A stretch of 64,000 bases of DNA from Chitinophagaceae bacterium UBA4407 (lineage in GTDB: Bacteria > Bacteroidota > Bacteroidia > Chitinophagales > Chitinophagaceae), in the NCBI GenBank assembly GCA_002390845.1, contig DGQT01000016.1, forward strand, positions 55,760 to 119,759, in the 5' to 3' direction. Below, one piece after another: positions 1 through 7,625 of the stretch (its first letter is position 1; each line of letters begins with the position of its first letter). Made by a program: the position numbers and the translations under genes. Under the pieces are notes generated by a model that did not search any database, was not told the DNA's origin, and saw only the letters and a list, made by a program, of their open reading frames with translations.

Positions 1-701
1 TCCATCATGTCCTTTATTTCACTTATGTCAACAATTATATTTTCTAGGTTTTCCTGCATTTTTTCCTGCACAAACTGCATTGCTGAAGCAATATTTTTTC
101 TTGCTGATGAATGCAGTTCTGCCGCACCGGTATAAGTTGCCAGCTCGGCAATATTGTTACTTCTTACTCCGCTTCCGGGCATAATAATAATTCTTTCATC
201 TGCCTGCTGAATTAATTGTTTAATAAGATCTTTTCCATCAAATGCATTGGGTACTTGTCCGCTGGTAAGTATACGCTGACATCCACAATCAATCACCGTT
301 TCTAAAGCCTGTAATGGATTTACAGCCCTGTCAAATGCACGGTGAAACGTTACTTCCATTGGGTAAGCCAATTCTGTTAGAATGGATGTTCTTTTAACGT
401 TAACGCTTGCATCTGCATCAAGTAAACCTGTAACAATTCCTTCAAAGCCCAGGCTTTTACAGAGAAGAATATCTTTCTTCATTACTTCAAATTCTTCTTC
501 GACGTATAAAAAATCACCGCCCCTTGGCCGTATGATCGGGAATACAGGAATCGTAATTTTTTCTCTTACAGTTTTTAATGTTCCGTAAGATGGGGTTGTG
601 CCGCCATCAAAAGGATTTTCGCATAACTCAAGGCGGTTTGCGCCAGCCTGTGCGGCCATGATTGCAGATTGAATATTGAACACTGCAATTTCTAAAATTA
701 T
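1..701 (-). CDS. cutC: CutC family protein, 3' end outside the window
   Basis: The minus strand encodes a CutC-type TIM-barrel protein that runs off the left edge. Visible family motifs are AQAGANRLELC near the N-terminus, then IIRPRGGDF, EGIVTGLLDADASV and VTFHRAFD. CutC was named for copper homeostasis in E. coli, but its biochemical role is not settled. The start is unusual. The frame aligned with the family begins I-L-E-I-A-V-F-N, yet there is no ATG there, only ATA (701-699) or ATT (698-696). An AAGGAG ribosome-binding match lies 9 nt upstream of the ATA. The first in-frame ATG is at 659, inside the conserved first helix, and would cut off the first strand. I extend the call to the ATA. 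The family call is secure; the start is not. Confidence 0.85.
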   Translation of the reverse strand, partial: MILEIAVFNIQSAIMAAQAGANRLELCENPFDGGTTPSYGTLKTVREKITIPVFPIIRPRGGDFLYVEEEFEVMKKDILLCKSLGFEGIVTGLLDADASVNVKRTSILTELAYPMEVTFHRAFDRAVNPLQALETVIDCGCQRILTSGQVPNAFDGKDLIKQLIQQADERIIIMPGSGVRSNNIAELATYTGAAELHSSARKNIASAMQFVQEKMQENLENIIVDISEIKDMM

Positions 702-911
702 GCCCCCTGACTCCTTAAAGGGGGAACTGAGATTGCTGCTCATTGATAGTTAAATTTAACAAATAAAGTATAGAAATATTTGCTGAAGAGCCTGATACTT
801 TTAAGCCGTATTTCAATTTTACGAATTGCTTATTTTCTGCAAAAAAATTACGAAAGTAAAAGCCTGCAAAACAACTGCGAGACTGCATCGGGATTGGTGA
901 ATAGAATTGGT

Positions 912-966
912 TTCGTATAAGAGTGCGACGCAGCAAAAGCTTCATAAATATTCAATTGCCGGGCTC
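912..966 (-). repeat. Dispersed inverted-repeat unit, R orientation
   Basis: The unit reads GAGTGCGACGCAGCAAAAGC and ends in GCCGGGCTCCCAAAAAA. It is the reverse form of the window-wide family, between cutC and the asparaginase gene. No facing L unit is visible inside the window. Confidence 0.8.
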
Positions 967-981
967 CCAAAAAATACTATA

Positions 982-2004
982 CTATAAAACGTGCTTACCA
1001 TCGATGAGTTTGTTGTTATTGTCAGCATAACAAACTGCATAATTAAAACCCTTTTGAATGCAATAAGATCCATACACACCTTTTTTATTGAGGGCTAAAA
1101 ATGCCACTTGTATATCTTTTATTTTTTCGCCGTTGCGTTTTATAATTCTTTCTACTGCTTTTTTGCAGGCATCCTCGGGATGCATGCCTTGCCGCATGAG
1201 TTCTACAATTAAATGAGTGCCACAAATTTTTATTACTTCTTCGCCCAAGCCCGTTGCTACCGCGGCACCCACCTCGTTATCAACGAAAAGGCCTGCACCA
1301 ATAATAGGTGAATCGCCTAAACGCCCCCGCATTTTAAAACCCATACCGCTTGTAGTGCAACTGCCGCTCAGGTTTCCTTTTGAGTCAATAGCAAGCATTC
1401 CAATAGTATCGTGATTCCAGGAGCCGTTATCTAATTTATTGGGAGCAAAAGAATTTTGACCTTTGGTGTTTTCGATATTTATTGTTGGTTTATACTGCGA
1501 TTTTTTAAGCCATTCACTATAAGCTTTTTGTGCATCTTCAGATAATTTTTCATCTTCCAAGGGAAAGCCTTCGCTTACTGCGAATTGTTGGGCACCGCTG
1601 CCCACCAGCATTACATGCGGTGTTTTTTCCATAACCCTTCTTGCCACAGAAATTGGGTGTTTAATTCTTTCCAGAAAAGCTACGCTGCCGCAGTTGCCAT
1701 GCTCGTCCATGATACTTGCGTCGAGTGTTACATGCCCGTCCCTGTCTGGATTTGCACCCAGGCCAACGCAGCAGGATTGAGATGCTTCGGTTACCATTAC
1801 ACCCTGTTCTACTGCATCAAGTGCGCGGCCACCATTTCTCAACACCTGCCATGCAGCGGCATTTGCAGGTATTCCTGCATCCCAGGTAGAAATAACGAGG
1901 GGCATGTTTCCGTTTGTAAAACTGCCAGCCCCCAATACTTTTCCGGCAAATAAAGTTCCTGCACTTAATGAACCTAATTGTAAAAAGCTACGGCGATGGA
2001 TCAT
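982..2004 (-). CDS. N4-(beta-N-acetylglucosaminyl)-L-asparaginase, Tat-exported
   Basis: This is a 340-residue Ntn-hydrolase of the glycosylasparaginase family, which cleaves the GlcNAc-Asn bond of N-glycans. Residues 1-27 form a signal with a twin arginine (HRRSFLQLG), so Tat export is likely. The alpha-chain motif STWDAG is near residue 39. The autocatalytic site is NHDTIGM, making Thr200 both the predicted cleavage point and the nucleophile. The substrate-pocket motif GDSPIIGAG follows in the beta chain. The length matches the bacterial enzyme of Elizabethkingia (flavobacterial AGA). It stands next to cutC on the same strand, separated by an R repeat unit. The start ATG gives a complete Tat signal. 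Confidence 0.92.
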   Translation of the reverse strand: MIHRRSFLQLGSLSAGTLFAGKVLGAGSFTNGNMPLVISTWDAGIPANAAAWQVLRNGGRALDAVEQGVMVTEASQSCCVGLGANPDRDGHVTLDASIMDEHGNCGSVAFLERIKHPISVARRVMEKTPHVMLVGSGAQQFAVSEGFPLEDEKLSEDAQKAYSEWLKKSQYKPTINIENTKGQNSFAPNKLDNGSWNHDTIGMLAIDSKGNLSGSCTTSGMGFKMRGRLGDSPIIGAGLFVDNEVGAAVATGLGEEVIKICGTHLIVELMRQGMHPEDACKKAVERIIKRNGEKIKDIQVAFLALNKKGVYGSYCIQKGFNYAVCYADNNNKLIDGKHVL

Positions 2005-2110
2005 AATACATTCTTTTTAAGTTGAAAATATCGTGGAGAGCAAGGTAATAAAGATGATGATATGAATGACGTTCATTTCAAATTTTCGGATGAAGATGTA
2101 AACAATATCT

Positions 2111-2170
2111 TTTTGGGAACCAGCAGTAACGCCCTGTAGCATCTTCGTTGCGTCGCATTACATTCATCTT
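2111..2170 (+). repeat. Dispersed repeat unit, L orientation
   Basis: The unit carries ATCTTCGTTGCGTCGCA followed by TTCATC, the form of the core that is followed by a TTCATC box. No clear R partner is seen before 2299. Confidence 0.7.
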
Positions 2171-2298
2171 CTGTACTGCTATTTAGCTTTTACAGATGCG
2201 AAAATTTAAAACACACCAGTTTCAGGAAAGAAAGGGTAAACTGATTATAGAGAAGTTGAAAAGGGGTATTGAGGATTCGGCAGCAGTTTTTTTAATAC

Positions 2299-2523
2299 CT
2301 ACATTCTTTTAGGGTTGTAGAGACTGCAATAATATTCATTTTCGTATTTATACACGGTTGCAGTTCTAAAACCACCATCGTAATTTCTGTAAATAAATTC
2401 TTTGTATTTGCTAAGCGTTTTGTTACGCACTTTTACCTCTGCATTCCTTAGCCCAAGTTTGTTAACAAGTACGTATGTGGGTTTTGCTTGTGCTACAATT
2501 GCTGCTTTTTCGGTTTCATTCAT
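2299..2523 (-). CDS. Small hypothetical protein, 74 aa
   Basis: A short open frame encodes 74 residues, basic and rich in Tyr and Asn, with no signal peptide or membrane segment. I do not recognise a family. The composition (Lys/Glu/Asn/Tyr balanced) resembles real Bacteroidota proteins rather than a shadow frame, and no larger gene overlaps it on the other strand. It stands alone, with about 400 bp of empty AT-rich DNA upstream. It may be a small cytoplasmic protein; function unknown. Confidence 0.5.
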   Translation of the reverse strand: MNETEKAAIVAQAKPTYVLVNKLGLRNAEVKVRNKTLSKYKEFIYRNYDGGFRTATVYKYENEYYCSLYNPKRM

Positions 2524-2883
2524 ACGGGTAAAGGGTTAAACTTTTGTAATTTAGATTTGGATTAAAATAAACTGGTTGCCTATAATTTTTATTTACTTAT
2601 TTATTTGTAAACATATCTCTAAGTTCTGATTTTACAAAATTCAAAAGGAAAAGTATGAAATAAATCAATTTTCGTTCACCTGAATTATTCAACACGGCTG
2701 AATTTAGTTTGTATAAAAATTTATTTAGGTATAAGAAATAACTGCGGAAGCATGCACTCTTTTGCTGCTTTTATATACTCCGTATGCAAATAATATACTA
2801 TCGAAATTATGTGGTGAATTTATTTTCTTCTGTTTTTTTGTTTGTTGATTTTAATTCAGAATTACAAGAATTCAGAGCACAAA
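2524..2883. other. Intergenic AT-rich stretch without a recognised gene
   Basis: I see no coding frame of convincing composition, no RNA gene and no core of the dispersed repeat family here. It lies between two small minus-strand genes and presumably carries the promoter of the 74-aa gene. Confidence 0.5.
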
Positions 2884-2911
2884 AGCCTGATGGTTTAACA
2901 ATGGCCAGGCT
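2884..2911 (-). terminator. Possible terminator after the small lipoprotein gene
   Basis: AGCCTG (2911 to 2906) pairs with CAGGCT (2889 to 2884), followed on the minus strand by TTTTG. The T tract is short, so this is only a moderate candidate. Confidence 0.4.
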
Positions 2912-2925
2912 CTACAAAAGTATTT

Positions 2926-3198
2926 TTATAACCCCAAACCTTTAGGCATAATTATATTGCTTTCAGTTGGGTCGTATATCTTAAATTGTACGGTTACTGA
3001 ATCAGTAGGTAGTACCTTGTTTTCTAAAACTAAACTGTCTTGTATTAAACTTTTGCCGGTATTAAATGCATAGAAAACCATTAGTTTTCCATTATTCAAA
3101 ACCCTTCGTTCAAAAATATGAGCCTTGGTTTCTATAACATTGACTCTATTACAGGATGTAACAAATAAAATTAACGTCAGGTACAGTATTTTTTTCAT
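2926..3198 (-). CDS. Small predicted lipoprotein, 90 aa
   Basis: The protein begins MKKILYLTLILFVTSC, a classic signal with a lipobox ending in Cys16, so it should be a membrane-anchored lipoprotein. The rest is a short beta-rich domain without a recognised family. The open frame extends ten codons upstream to 3228, but that part lies in the terminator hairpin of hpf, so I choose the ATG at 3198. It follows hpf on the same strand but is separated from it by the terminator. Confidence 0.65.
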   Translation of the reverse strand: MKKILYLTLILFVTSCNRVNVIETKAHIFERRVLNNGKLMVFYAFNTGKSLIQDSLVLENKVLPTDSVTVQFKIYDPTESNIIMPKGLGL

Positions 3199-3217
3199 AG
3201 CTAACCTATATAACAAA

Positions 3218-3249
3218 AAAAAGACCACGCTTAGTACGTAGTCTTTAAA
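3218..3249 (-). terminator. Rho-independent terminator of hpf
   Basis: On the minus strand AAAGAC-ACG pairs with CGT-GTCTTT and runs into a stretch of eight T. It starts just after the hpf stop codon. Confidence 0.8.
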
Positions 3250-3253
3250 ATTT

Positions 3254-3553
3254 TCAGGCAGCTAACTTTTCTTTTTTTCGTTTTATCTGGGTAACCAACG
3301 AATCTAAAGCACAGTCAAAAGATTCTTCAAAAGATTTGGAGGATGCCTTTACAAAAAAATTGTGACGCGGCACCTGCACCCTGATCTCTGCAATTTTGTC
3401 TTTAATGTTGTGCACTACATTATCCAGTTTCAAGAACACATCTACTTTTACAATGCGGTCGTGAAAGGTGTTCAGTTTTTCTAATTTCCTGTTTACATAA
3501 TCAGTAAGGTTTACATCTGCATCAAAGTGCACAGTTTGGATGTTAACATTCAT
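3254..3553 (-). CDS. hpf: Ribosome hibernation promoting factor, short form
   Basis: This 99-residue protein is of the HPF/RaiA family, which binds the 30S decoding region and inactivates ribosomes in stationary phase. It shows the family beta-alpha-beta-beta-beta-alpha pattern: an N-terminal strand (NVNIQTVHFDAD), the helix YVNRKLEKLNTF, central strands with IRVQVPRHNFFVKASSKSFEESFD, and a C-terminal basic helix (QIKRKKEK). The length fits the short HPF; the long form with a dimerisation tail is absent. It is the last gene of the minus-strand cluster rpsU-xerC-hpf, an arrangement known from other Bacteroidota. A terminator follows. Confidence 0.93.
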   Translation of the reverse strand: MNVNIQTVHFDADVNLTDYVNRKLEKLNTFHDRIVKVDVFLKLDNVVHNIKDKIAEIRVQVPRHNFFVKASSKSFEESFDCALDSLVTQIKRKKEKLAA

Positions 3554-3725
3554 AGCATATTGCTTTTAGGTGAACAATAAATAAAGAACTTTAATCGAAT
3601 TATTTACTATTTAAAAGTAAATAATTATAAGTTGTAAGTTACCGTTTACCAAACATACAATCAAATCTTTTGGCAATTATTTTTGTCATATTAGGACATT
3701 TTTCTGATAAAAATAAATTTGCGCC

Positions 3726-4634
3726 TCAAGCTTTCGGGTGTGCTTTTTTATGCACCTCTTTCAACTTCTCAATACTGTTATGTGTGTATATCTGTGTGGC
3801 AGCAAGGCTTGCGTGACCCAACAATTCCTTTACTGAGTTTATATCTGCATCATTGTTCATTAAATGCGTGGCAAAAGTGTGACGTAAAATATGAGGGCTT
3901 TTCTTTTCAATTGTAGTTATTAGTGTTAAGTATTTCTTTACAATATTATAAACATATTTAGCGTAAAGGGGTTTACCTTTTTCATTTACAAGTAATTCTT
4001 TTACAGCGGCACTATTTCCGGGTTTTTGAGCAATGTATTCAGCCATTTCCTTAACAAGTTGATTGGAAACAGGTATGATTCTTTCCTTATTGCCCTTGCC
4101 CAATACTTTTATTTGCGAATAAGTTAAATCTACCTGCTTTTCAGTAAGGTTAATCAGCTCACTCAGGCGCATGCCTGTGTTGTAAAGCAACGATAAAATC
4201 AGGTGGTCTGTTTTACCTTTCCAATCGTTGCTAAATTCAACATAATTAAAAAGTGTTTCTGTATTTTTTTCTTCAACAAAAACGGGCAATCGCTTACTCA
4301 CTTTTGGAGAAACAATAGTATGCATTGGAGTTTGGGAAACAACTCCCTGCTTCAATAAATATTTGAAAAACGATTTTAATGCTGATATTTTACGATTAAT
4401 GCTTTTGGCGCTAATTCCGTCTTCTTTCAATTCAGCCAACCACGATCTGATATATGAAGAGGTCACAGTATTTATTTCAGTTTGCCCATAGGCACTGCTT
4501 ATATAACTAAAGAATTGCTCCAGGTCTGTCTTATATGAAATAAGGGTATGCTGTGAATACCTTTTTTCAAACTCGAGATATTCTAAGAATGATTGTAAAT
4601 GCGTATGATGGGTTAGTAACATAGAAACAGCCAT
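3726..4634 (-). CDS. xerC: Tyrosine recombinase, XerC/XerD type
   Basis: The 302-residue protein has an N-terminal SAM-like core-binding domain (about 10-95) and a C-terminal catalytic domain. The catalytic set is complete: Arg156 in NTGMRLSEL, Lys180 in LGKGNKER, His248 and Arg251 in HILRHTFATHLM, His274 in LLGHASL, and nucleophile Tyr283 in ATQIYTHNS. Xer enzymes resolve chromosome dimers at dif. The position between rpsU and hpf, and the lack of phage or element genes nearby, argue for the housekeeping recombinase rather than an integrase. Whether it is XerC or XerD in function cannot be decided from sequence alone. An alternative start is Met5. Confidence 0.88.
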   Translation of the reverse strand: MAVSMLLTHHTHLQSFLEYLEFEKRYSQHTLISYKTDLEQFFSYISSAYGQTEINTVTSSYIRSWLAELKEDGISAKSINRKISALKSFFKYLLKQGVVSQTPMHTIVSPKVSKRLPVFVEEKNTETLFNYVEFSNDWKGKTDHLILSLLYNTGMRLSELINLTEKQVDLTYSQIKVLGKGNKERIIPVSNQLVKEMAEYIAQKPGNSAAVKELLVNEKGKPLYAKYVYNIVKKYLTLITTIEKKSPHILRHTFATHLMNNDADINSVKELLGHASLAATQIYTHNSIEKLKEVHKKAHPKA

Positions 4635-4684
4635 AAAGTTACTAACCTTATGGCTGTTGAATTATAAACAGGATAAAAATTACC

Positions 4685-4882
4685 TTATTTTTCTATTACT
4701 CCACTGGCAATCTGCTGCTTGTATGCAGCTTTCAATACTTCCTGGCGGCGTTTAATAGATGGCTTTATAAAGCTTTGGCGTTCCCTTAATTGAAGCAGTA
4801 CTTTACTTTTTTCAAACTTTTTCTTGTACTTCTTAAGCGCTTTGTCAATGTTTTCGCAGTCTTTTGAATCGATAATAAGCAT
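4685..4882 (-). CDS. rpsU: Small ribosomal subunit protein bS21
   Basis: The 65-residue protein has the S21 pattern: N-terminal strand (MLIIDSKDCENIDKALKKYKKKFEKS), then a long basic helix with LRERQSFIKPSIKRRQEVLKAA. The length fits the Bacteroidota form. The start is fixed by a strong Shine-Dalgarno match (AAGGAGG) upstream of the ATG at 4882, unusual in this phylum, where such matches are weak. bS21 contacts the 3' end of 16S rRNA and is known to be linked to anti-Shine-Dalgarno sequestration in Bacteroidota, which makes its own strong site notable. It is the first gene of the rpsU-xerC-hpf cluster and has its own promoter. Confidence 0.93.
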   Translation of the reverse strand: MLIIDSKDCENIDKALKKYKKKFEKSKVLLQLRERQSFIKPSIKRRQEVLKAAYKQQIASGVIEK

Positions 4883-4917
4883 ATTTGTTATACCTCCTTA
4901 CGGCATTTTTAGGAGTG

Positions 4918-4948
4918 CAAAGATATAGTTTCAAATTTTATTACCAAA
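4918..4948 (-). promoter_or_regulatory. Promoter of rpsU
   Basis: On the minus strand TTTG (4948-4945) is followed after 19 bp by TATCTTTG (4925-4918), matching the Bacteroidota -33 TTTG and -7 TAnnTTTG consensus. The distance to the rpsU ATG leaves a leader of roughly 30 nt. Confidence 0.75.
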
Positions 4949-4969
4949 TCGAAAATTGTAATCAGAAAA

Positions 4970-5160
4970 AACTTTTGAACCCAGCACCAATATTACATGG
5001 CATCGTCTCTTGCGTCGCACACTTGTGCAGAAATAACAGCTATGAGCTTTCGGCTGCAAGTTGCGAACCTGTATATTTTGCTTACAGCTCATAGCTCGCA
5101 GTTTGTTGCTTAATAATCCGAAATAACAAGTGTGCGACGCAACAAAAGCCCGGTCAAAGT
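4970..5160. repeat. Inverted pair of the dispersed repeat family (L...R)
   Basis: The L core TTGCGTCGCA is at 5010-5019 and the R core TGCGACGCAA at 5133-5142. The spacer contains the inverted words AGCTATGAGCT and AGCTCATAGCT. The right end reads GCCCGGTCAAAG, and a second GCCCGG copy follows at about 5167. Confidence 0.85.
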
Positions 5161-5196
5161 GTCTTTAGCCCGGCCCAAAATGTATTTAAAATTTCA

Positions 5197-5228
5197 TTTG
5201 GCGCAAAACCTTTAGCCCGTTATCTTTG
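5197..5228 (+). promoter_or_regulatory. Promoter of rpmE2
   Basis: TTTG at 5197-5200, a 20 bp spacer, and TATCTTTG at 5221-5228 match the Bacteroidota housekeeping consensus. The predicted leader to the rpmE2 ATG is about 50 nt. Confidence 0.8.
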
Positions 5229-5284
5229 CGCCTCAAATTTTTTAACAGTACGGCAAAATCCGTGCTACCTAAAATCATAAAATA

Positions 5285-5533
5285 ATGAGAAAAGGTATCC
5301 ATCCTGCGGGTTATAAATTCGTAGTTTTTAAGGACATGAGTAACGGCGTTACATTCCTGGGCCGTTCCACAGCGCATTCAAAAGAAATGCATAAGTGGGA
5401 AGATGGAAATGAGTACCCGCTGATAAAGCTGGAAATCTCGAATACGTCGCATCCGTTTTATACCGGCAAAAATATGTTGGTAGACACTGCAGGACGTATT
5501 GATAAGTTTAAGAAGCGTTACGCAAAAAAATAA
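5285..5533 (+). CDS. rpmE2: Large ribosomal subunit protein bL31, type B
   Basis: The 82-residue protein begins MRKGIHPAGYKFVVFKDMS and contains FLGRSTAHS and EISNTSHPFYTGKNMLVDTAGRIDKF, all typical of bL31. It lacks the CxxC zinc pair of type A and has the type B length and C-terminus (KFKKRYAKK). It is a single-gene unit, with a well-matched promoter upstream and a terminator immediately downstream. Confidence 0.95.
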   Translation: MRKGIHPAGYKFVVFKDMSNGVTFLGRSTAHSKEMHKWEDGNEYPLIKLEISNTSHPFYTGKNMLVDTAGRIDKFKKRYAKK

Positions 5534-5548
5534 CCTTCTGAATAATTT

Positions 5549-5592
5549 TAAAATCCCTCCGCAGTTAAAACTCAACGGGGGGATTTTGTTTT
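5549..5592 (+). terminator. Terminator of rpmE2
   Basis: AAAATCCCTCC pairs with GGGGGGATTTT around a 16-nt loop, followed by a T-rich run (TTTTGTTTTT). Confidence 0.85.
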
Positions 5593-5635
5593 TATCTCCT
5601 TCCTAAAAAAATCATTTCAGCAACCCCTACATAAC

Positions 5636-6868
5636 ATGAGTGAATTAACCAGTTACCCCAAAGAGAAAATCAAGATTCTTTTTTTAGAAAATATCAGCGA
5701 CAAAGCCGTACAGATTTTTAAACAGAACGGTTATACCAGCGTAAAAAAACTCAGCGGCGCCATCAGTGAAGAAGAACTGATAAAAGAAATAAAAGATATA
5801 CACCTGCTGGGCATACGTTCCAAAACACAGATTACAGAAAGAGTGCTGAATGCTGCTAGCAAGCTGCAGGCTATTGGCTGTTTTTGCATTGGCGTAAACC
5901 AGGTAAATCTTAAAGCTGCACGTAAAAAAGGGGTAGTTGTTTTTAATGCACCATACAGCAATACCCGCAGTGTGGCAGAGTTGGTGCTGGGTTTATCGAT
6001 TATGCTTATCCGTCGCATACCCGACAAAAATAAAGCTGCACACGAAGGCATCTGGAACAAAGAAGCAAAAGGCAGTTATGAAATGCGTGGCAAAACATTG
6101 GGCATTATAGGCTATGGCAATATTGGCTCGCAGCTAAGTGTAATGGCAGAATCGCTGGGCATGAAAGTGGTGTTTTACGATGCTGAAACAAAGCTCCCCT
6201 TGGGCAATGCCAGTTCCTGCAAAAGTCTTAAGGAAGCTGTATCGCAGGCAGACATTGTATCGTTACACGTACCAGAAACTACACAAACAAAAAACCTGAT
6301 CAATAAAAGCAACCTGAAATATTTTAAAAAGGGTGCCATATTAATTAACTACGCCAGGGGAGAAGTAGTTGATCTTAATGCACTTTCCAAATCATTGAAA
6401 GATGGCGATTTGGGTGGGGCAGCTATAGACGTTTTTCCCTGGGAGCCCGAAAAAAACGGCGACCGTTTTGAAACACCTTTACAAGGTTTAAGTAATGTAA
6501 TTCTCACACCGCATATTGGAGGCAGTACCGAAGAAGCGCAACAGAATATTGGTGAAGATGTAAGTGCCAAACTGTTCAATTACCTTGAACGTGGTATTAC
6601 AAATGGCTCACACACGGTTCCTGCAATTGGCCTGCCCCCGGTTGAAGGTGCTCACCGCATATTACATATACATAATAATGTGCCTGGTGTATTGAGCGCT
6701 ATTAATACACAGTTATCTAATCACAACATTAACATCGTTGGACAATACTTAAAAACCAACGACGATATTGGTTATGTGGTATTGGATGTTGACAAGAAAT
6801 TATCCAAACAGGCACTGGAATTGTTGCGAGCTGTAAAAGAAACTATTAAAGTAAGGTTACTGTATTAA
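5636..6868 (+). CDS. serA: D-3-phosphoglycerate dehydrogenase
   Basis: This 410-residue cytoplasmic enzyme oxidises 3-phosphoglycerate with NAD, the first step of serine synthesis. The Rossmann motif GIIGYGNIG is near residue 156. Catalytic Arg241 lies in NYARGEVVD, Glu270 in DVFPWEP and His293 in TPHIGGSTEEAQ. A C-terminal ACT domain (about 340-410), with the HNNVPGVLSAIN motif, suggests feedback control by serine. The length and layout match the E. coli-type enzyme rather than the longer mycobacterial form. It is monocistronic, between the rpmE2 terminator and a repeat unit. Confidence 0.93.
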   Translation: MSELTSYPKEKIKILFLENISDKAVQIFKQNGYTSVKKLSGAISEEELIKEIKDIHLLGIRSKTQITERVLNAASKLQAIGCFCIGVNQVNLKAARKKGVVVFNAPYSNTRSVAELVLGLSIMLIRRIPDKNKAAHEGIWNKEAKGSYEMRGKTLGIIGYGNIGSQLSVMAESLGMKVVFYDAETKLPLGNASSCKSLKEAVSQADIVSLHVPETTQTKNLINKSNLKYFKKGAILINYARGEVVDLNALSKSLKDGDLGGAAIDVFPWEPEKNGDRFETPLQGLSNVILTPHIGGSTEEAQQNIGEDVSAKLFNYLERGITNGSHTVPAIGLPPVEGAHRILHIHNNVPGVLSAINTQLSNHNINIVGQYLKTNDDIGYVVLDVDKKLSKQALELLRAVKETIKVRLLY

Positions 6869-6871
6869 TAC

Positions 6872-6945
6872 ATTTTTTTGTACCGGTCAGTAATAGAATG
6901 CATTAAGCTTTTCTTGCGTCGCACTCTTTTACTGCATGAATTTTA
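6872..6945 (+). repeat. Repeat unit L, left flank of groS
   Basis: It begins TTTTTTTGTACCGG and carries AAGCTTTTCTTGCGTCGCAC, with the core at 6914-6923. Its facing R unit lies beyond groS at 7525-7585, so the pair encloses the gene. Between this unit and groS (6946-7199) I see no other gene and no CIRCE operator. Confidence 0.85.
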
Positions 6946-7199
6946 CTCAGCAATCTCAGGTGCATTTTCGTCTACATTTTATTGCTTCTTTAAAATGTAA
7001 ACAGGTCTAAAACAGAAATTTTGTCACACTTATTGAAAAGCCTTTCTTTGCAGCCCGTTTTAAAACTGTCAACTATGCTTTACAAAACAGCTAATTCATT
7101 CGTTTTGTGAAATTTTGACTTTTTTGAAGCTACGGCACAGTAATCGCTGACAACGATTTTATAAATTAACTGTTCACTAAAAATTAAACAGATACAATT

Positions 7200-7481
7200 A
7201 TGGCAAAAAAACTCAATGTTACCCCTTTGCACGACAGGGTAATTATTAAACCAGCCGCTGCTGAAGAAAAAACTGCGGGTGGTATCATTATCCCGGATAC
7301 AGCTAAAGAGAAACCCCAGCGCGGTACCGTTGTAGCTGCCGGCCCCGGCAAAAAAGATGAACCTGTTGTTGTAAAAGTTGGAGACACTGTTCTCTACGGT
7401 AAATATGCAGGTACAGAAATTCAGATCGAAGGCAACGACCTTTTGATTATGAGAGAAAGCGACATTTTAGCGATTGTTTAA
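7200..7481 (+). CDS. groS: Co-chaperonin GroES
   Basis: The 93-residue protein has the Cpn10 pattern PLHDRVIIKP at residues 9-18, the mobile loop EEKTAGGIIIPDTAKEKP at about 21-38, and the C-terminal strand LLIMRESDILAIV. It caps the GroEL ring. groL follows on the same strand after 144 bp, a longer gap than usual for groESL because an R repeat unit has been placed between them. No CIRCE inverted repeat is visible upstream. Confidence 0.97.
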   Translation: MAKKLNVTPLHDRVIIKPAAAEEKTAGGIIIPDTAKEKPQRGTVVAAGPGKKDEPVVVKVGDTVLYGKYAGTEIQIEGNDLLIMRESDILAIV

Positions 7482-7524
7482 TCAACAAATTTTTGAGTTA
7501 CTTCAGTTGCTTGCTGAATAGTAA

Positions 7525-7585
7525 TTCTACTGTACAAGTGTGCGACGCAAGAAAAGCTTCATAGAAGTTTTGTCGCCTGGTACAA
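7525..7585 (-). repeat. Repeat unit R, between groS and groL
   Basis: The unit reads TGTACAAGTGTGCGACGCAA (core 7541-7550), then GAAAAGCTTCATAG and CGCCTGGTACAAAAA. It closes the pair opened at 6872 and interrupts the groES-groEL operon spacing. Confidence 0.9.
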
Positions 7586-7625
7586 AAAGCAAATTTCTAA
7601 TTACAAATTTCAAAAAAAGAATATT

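Noticed and set aside
715..945. Minus-strand frame of 76 codons
   Set aside because: It runs through an R repeat unit and the upstream region of cutC; the product has no family and its composition is not protein-like.
3554..3725. tRNA genes between xerC and hpf
   Set aside because: In related genomes tRNA genes and tuf follow hpf; no cloverleaf is visible here or before the small lipoprotein gene.
6946..7199. CIRCE operator before groS
   Set aside because: No TTAGCACTC-N9-GAGTGCTAA match is present in this stretch.
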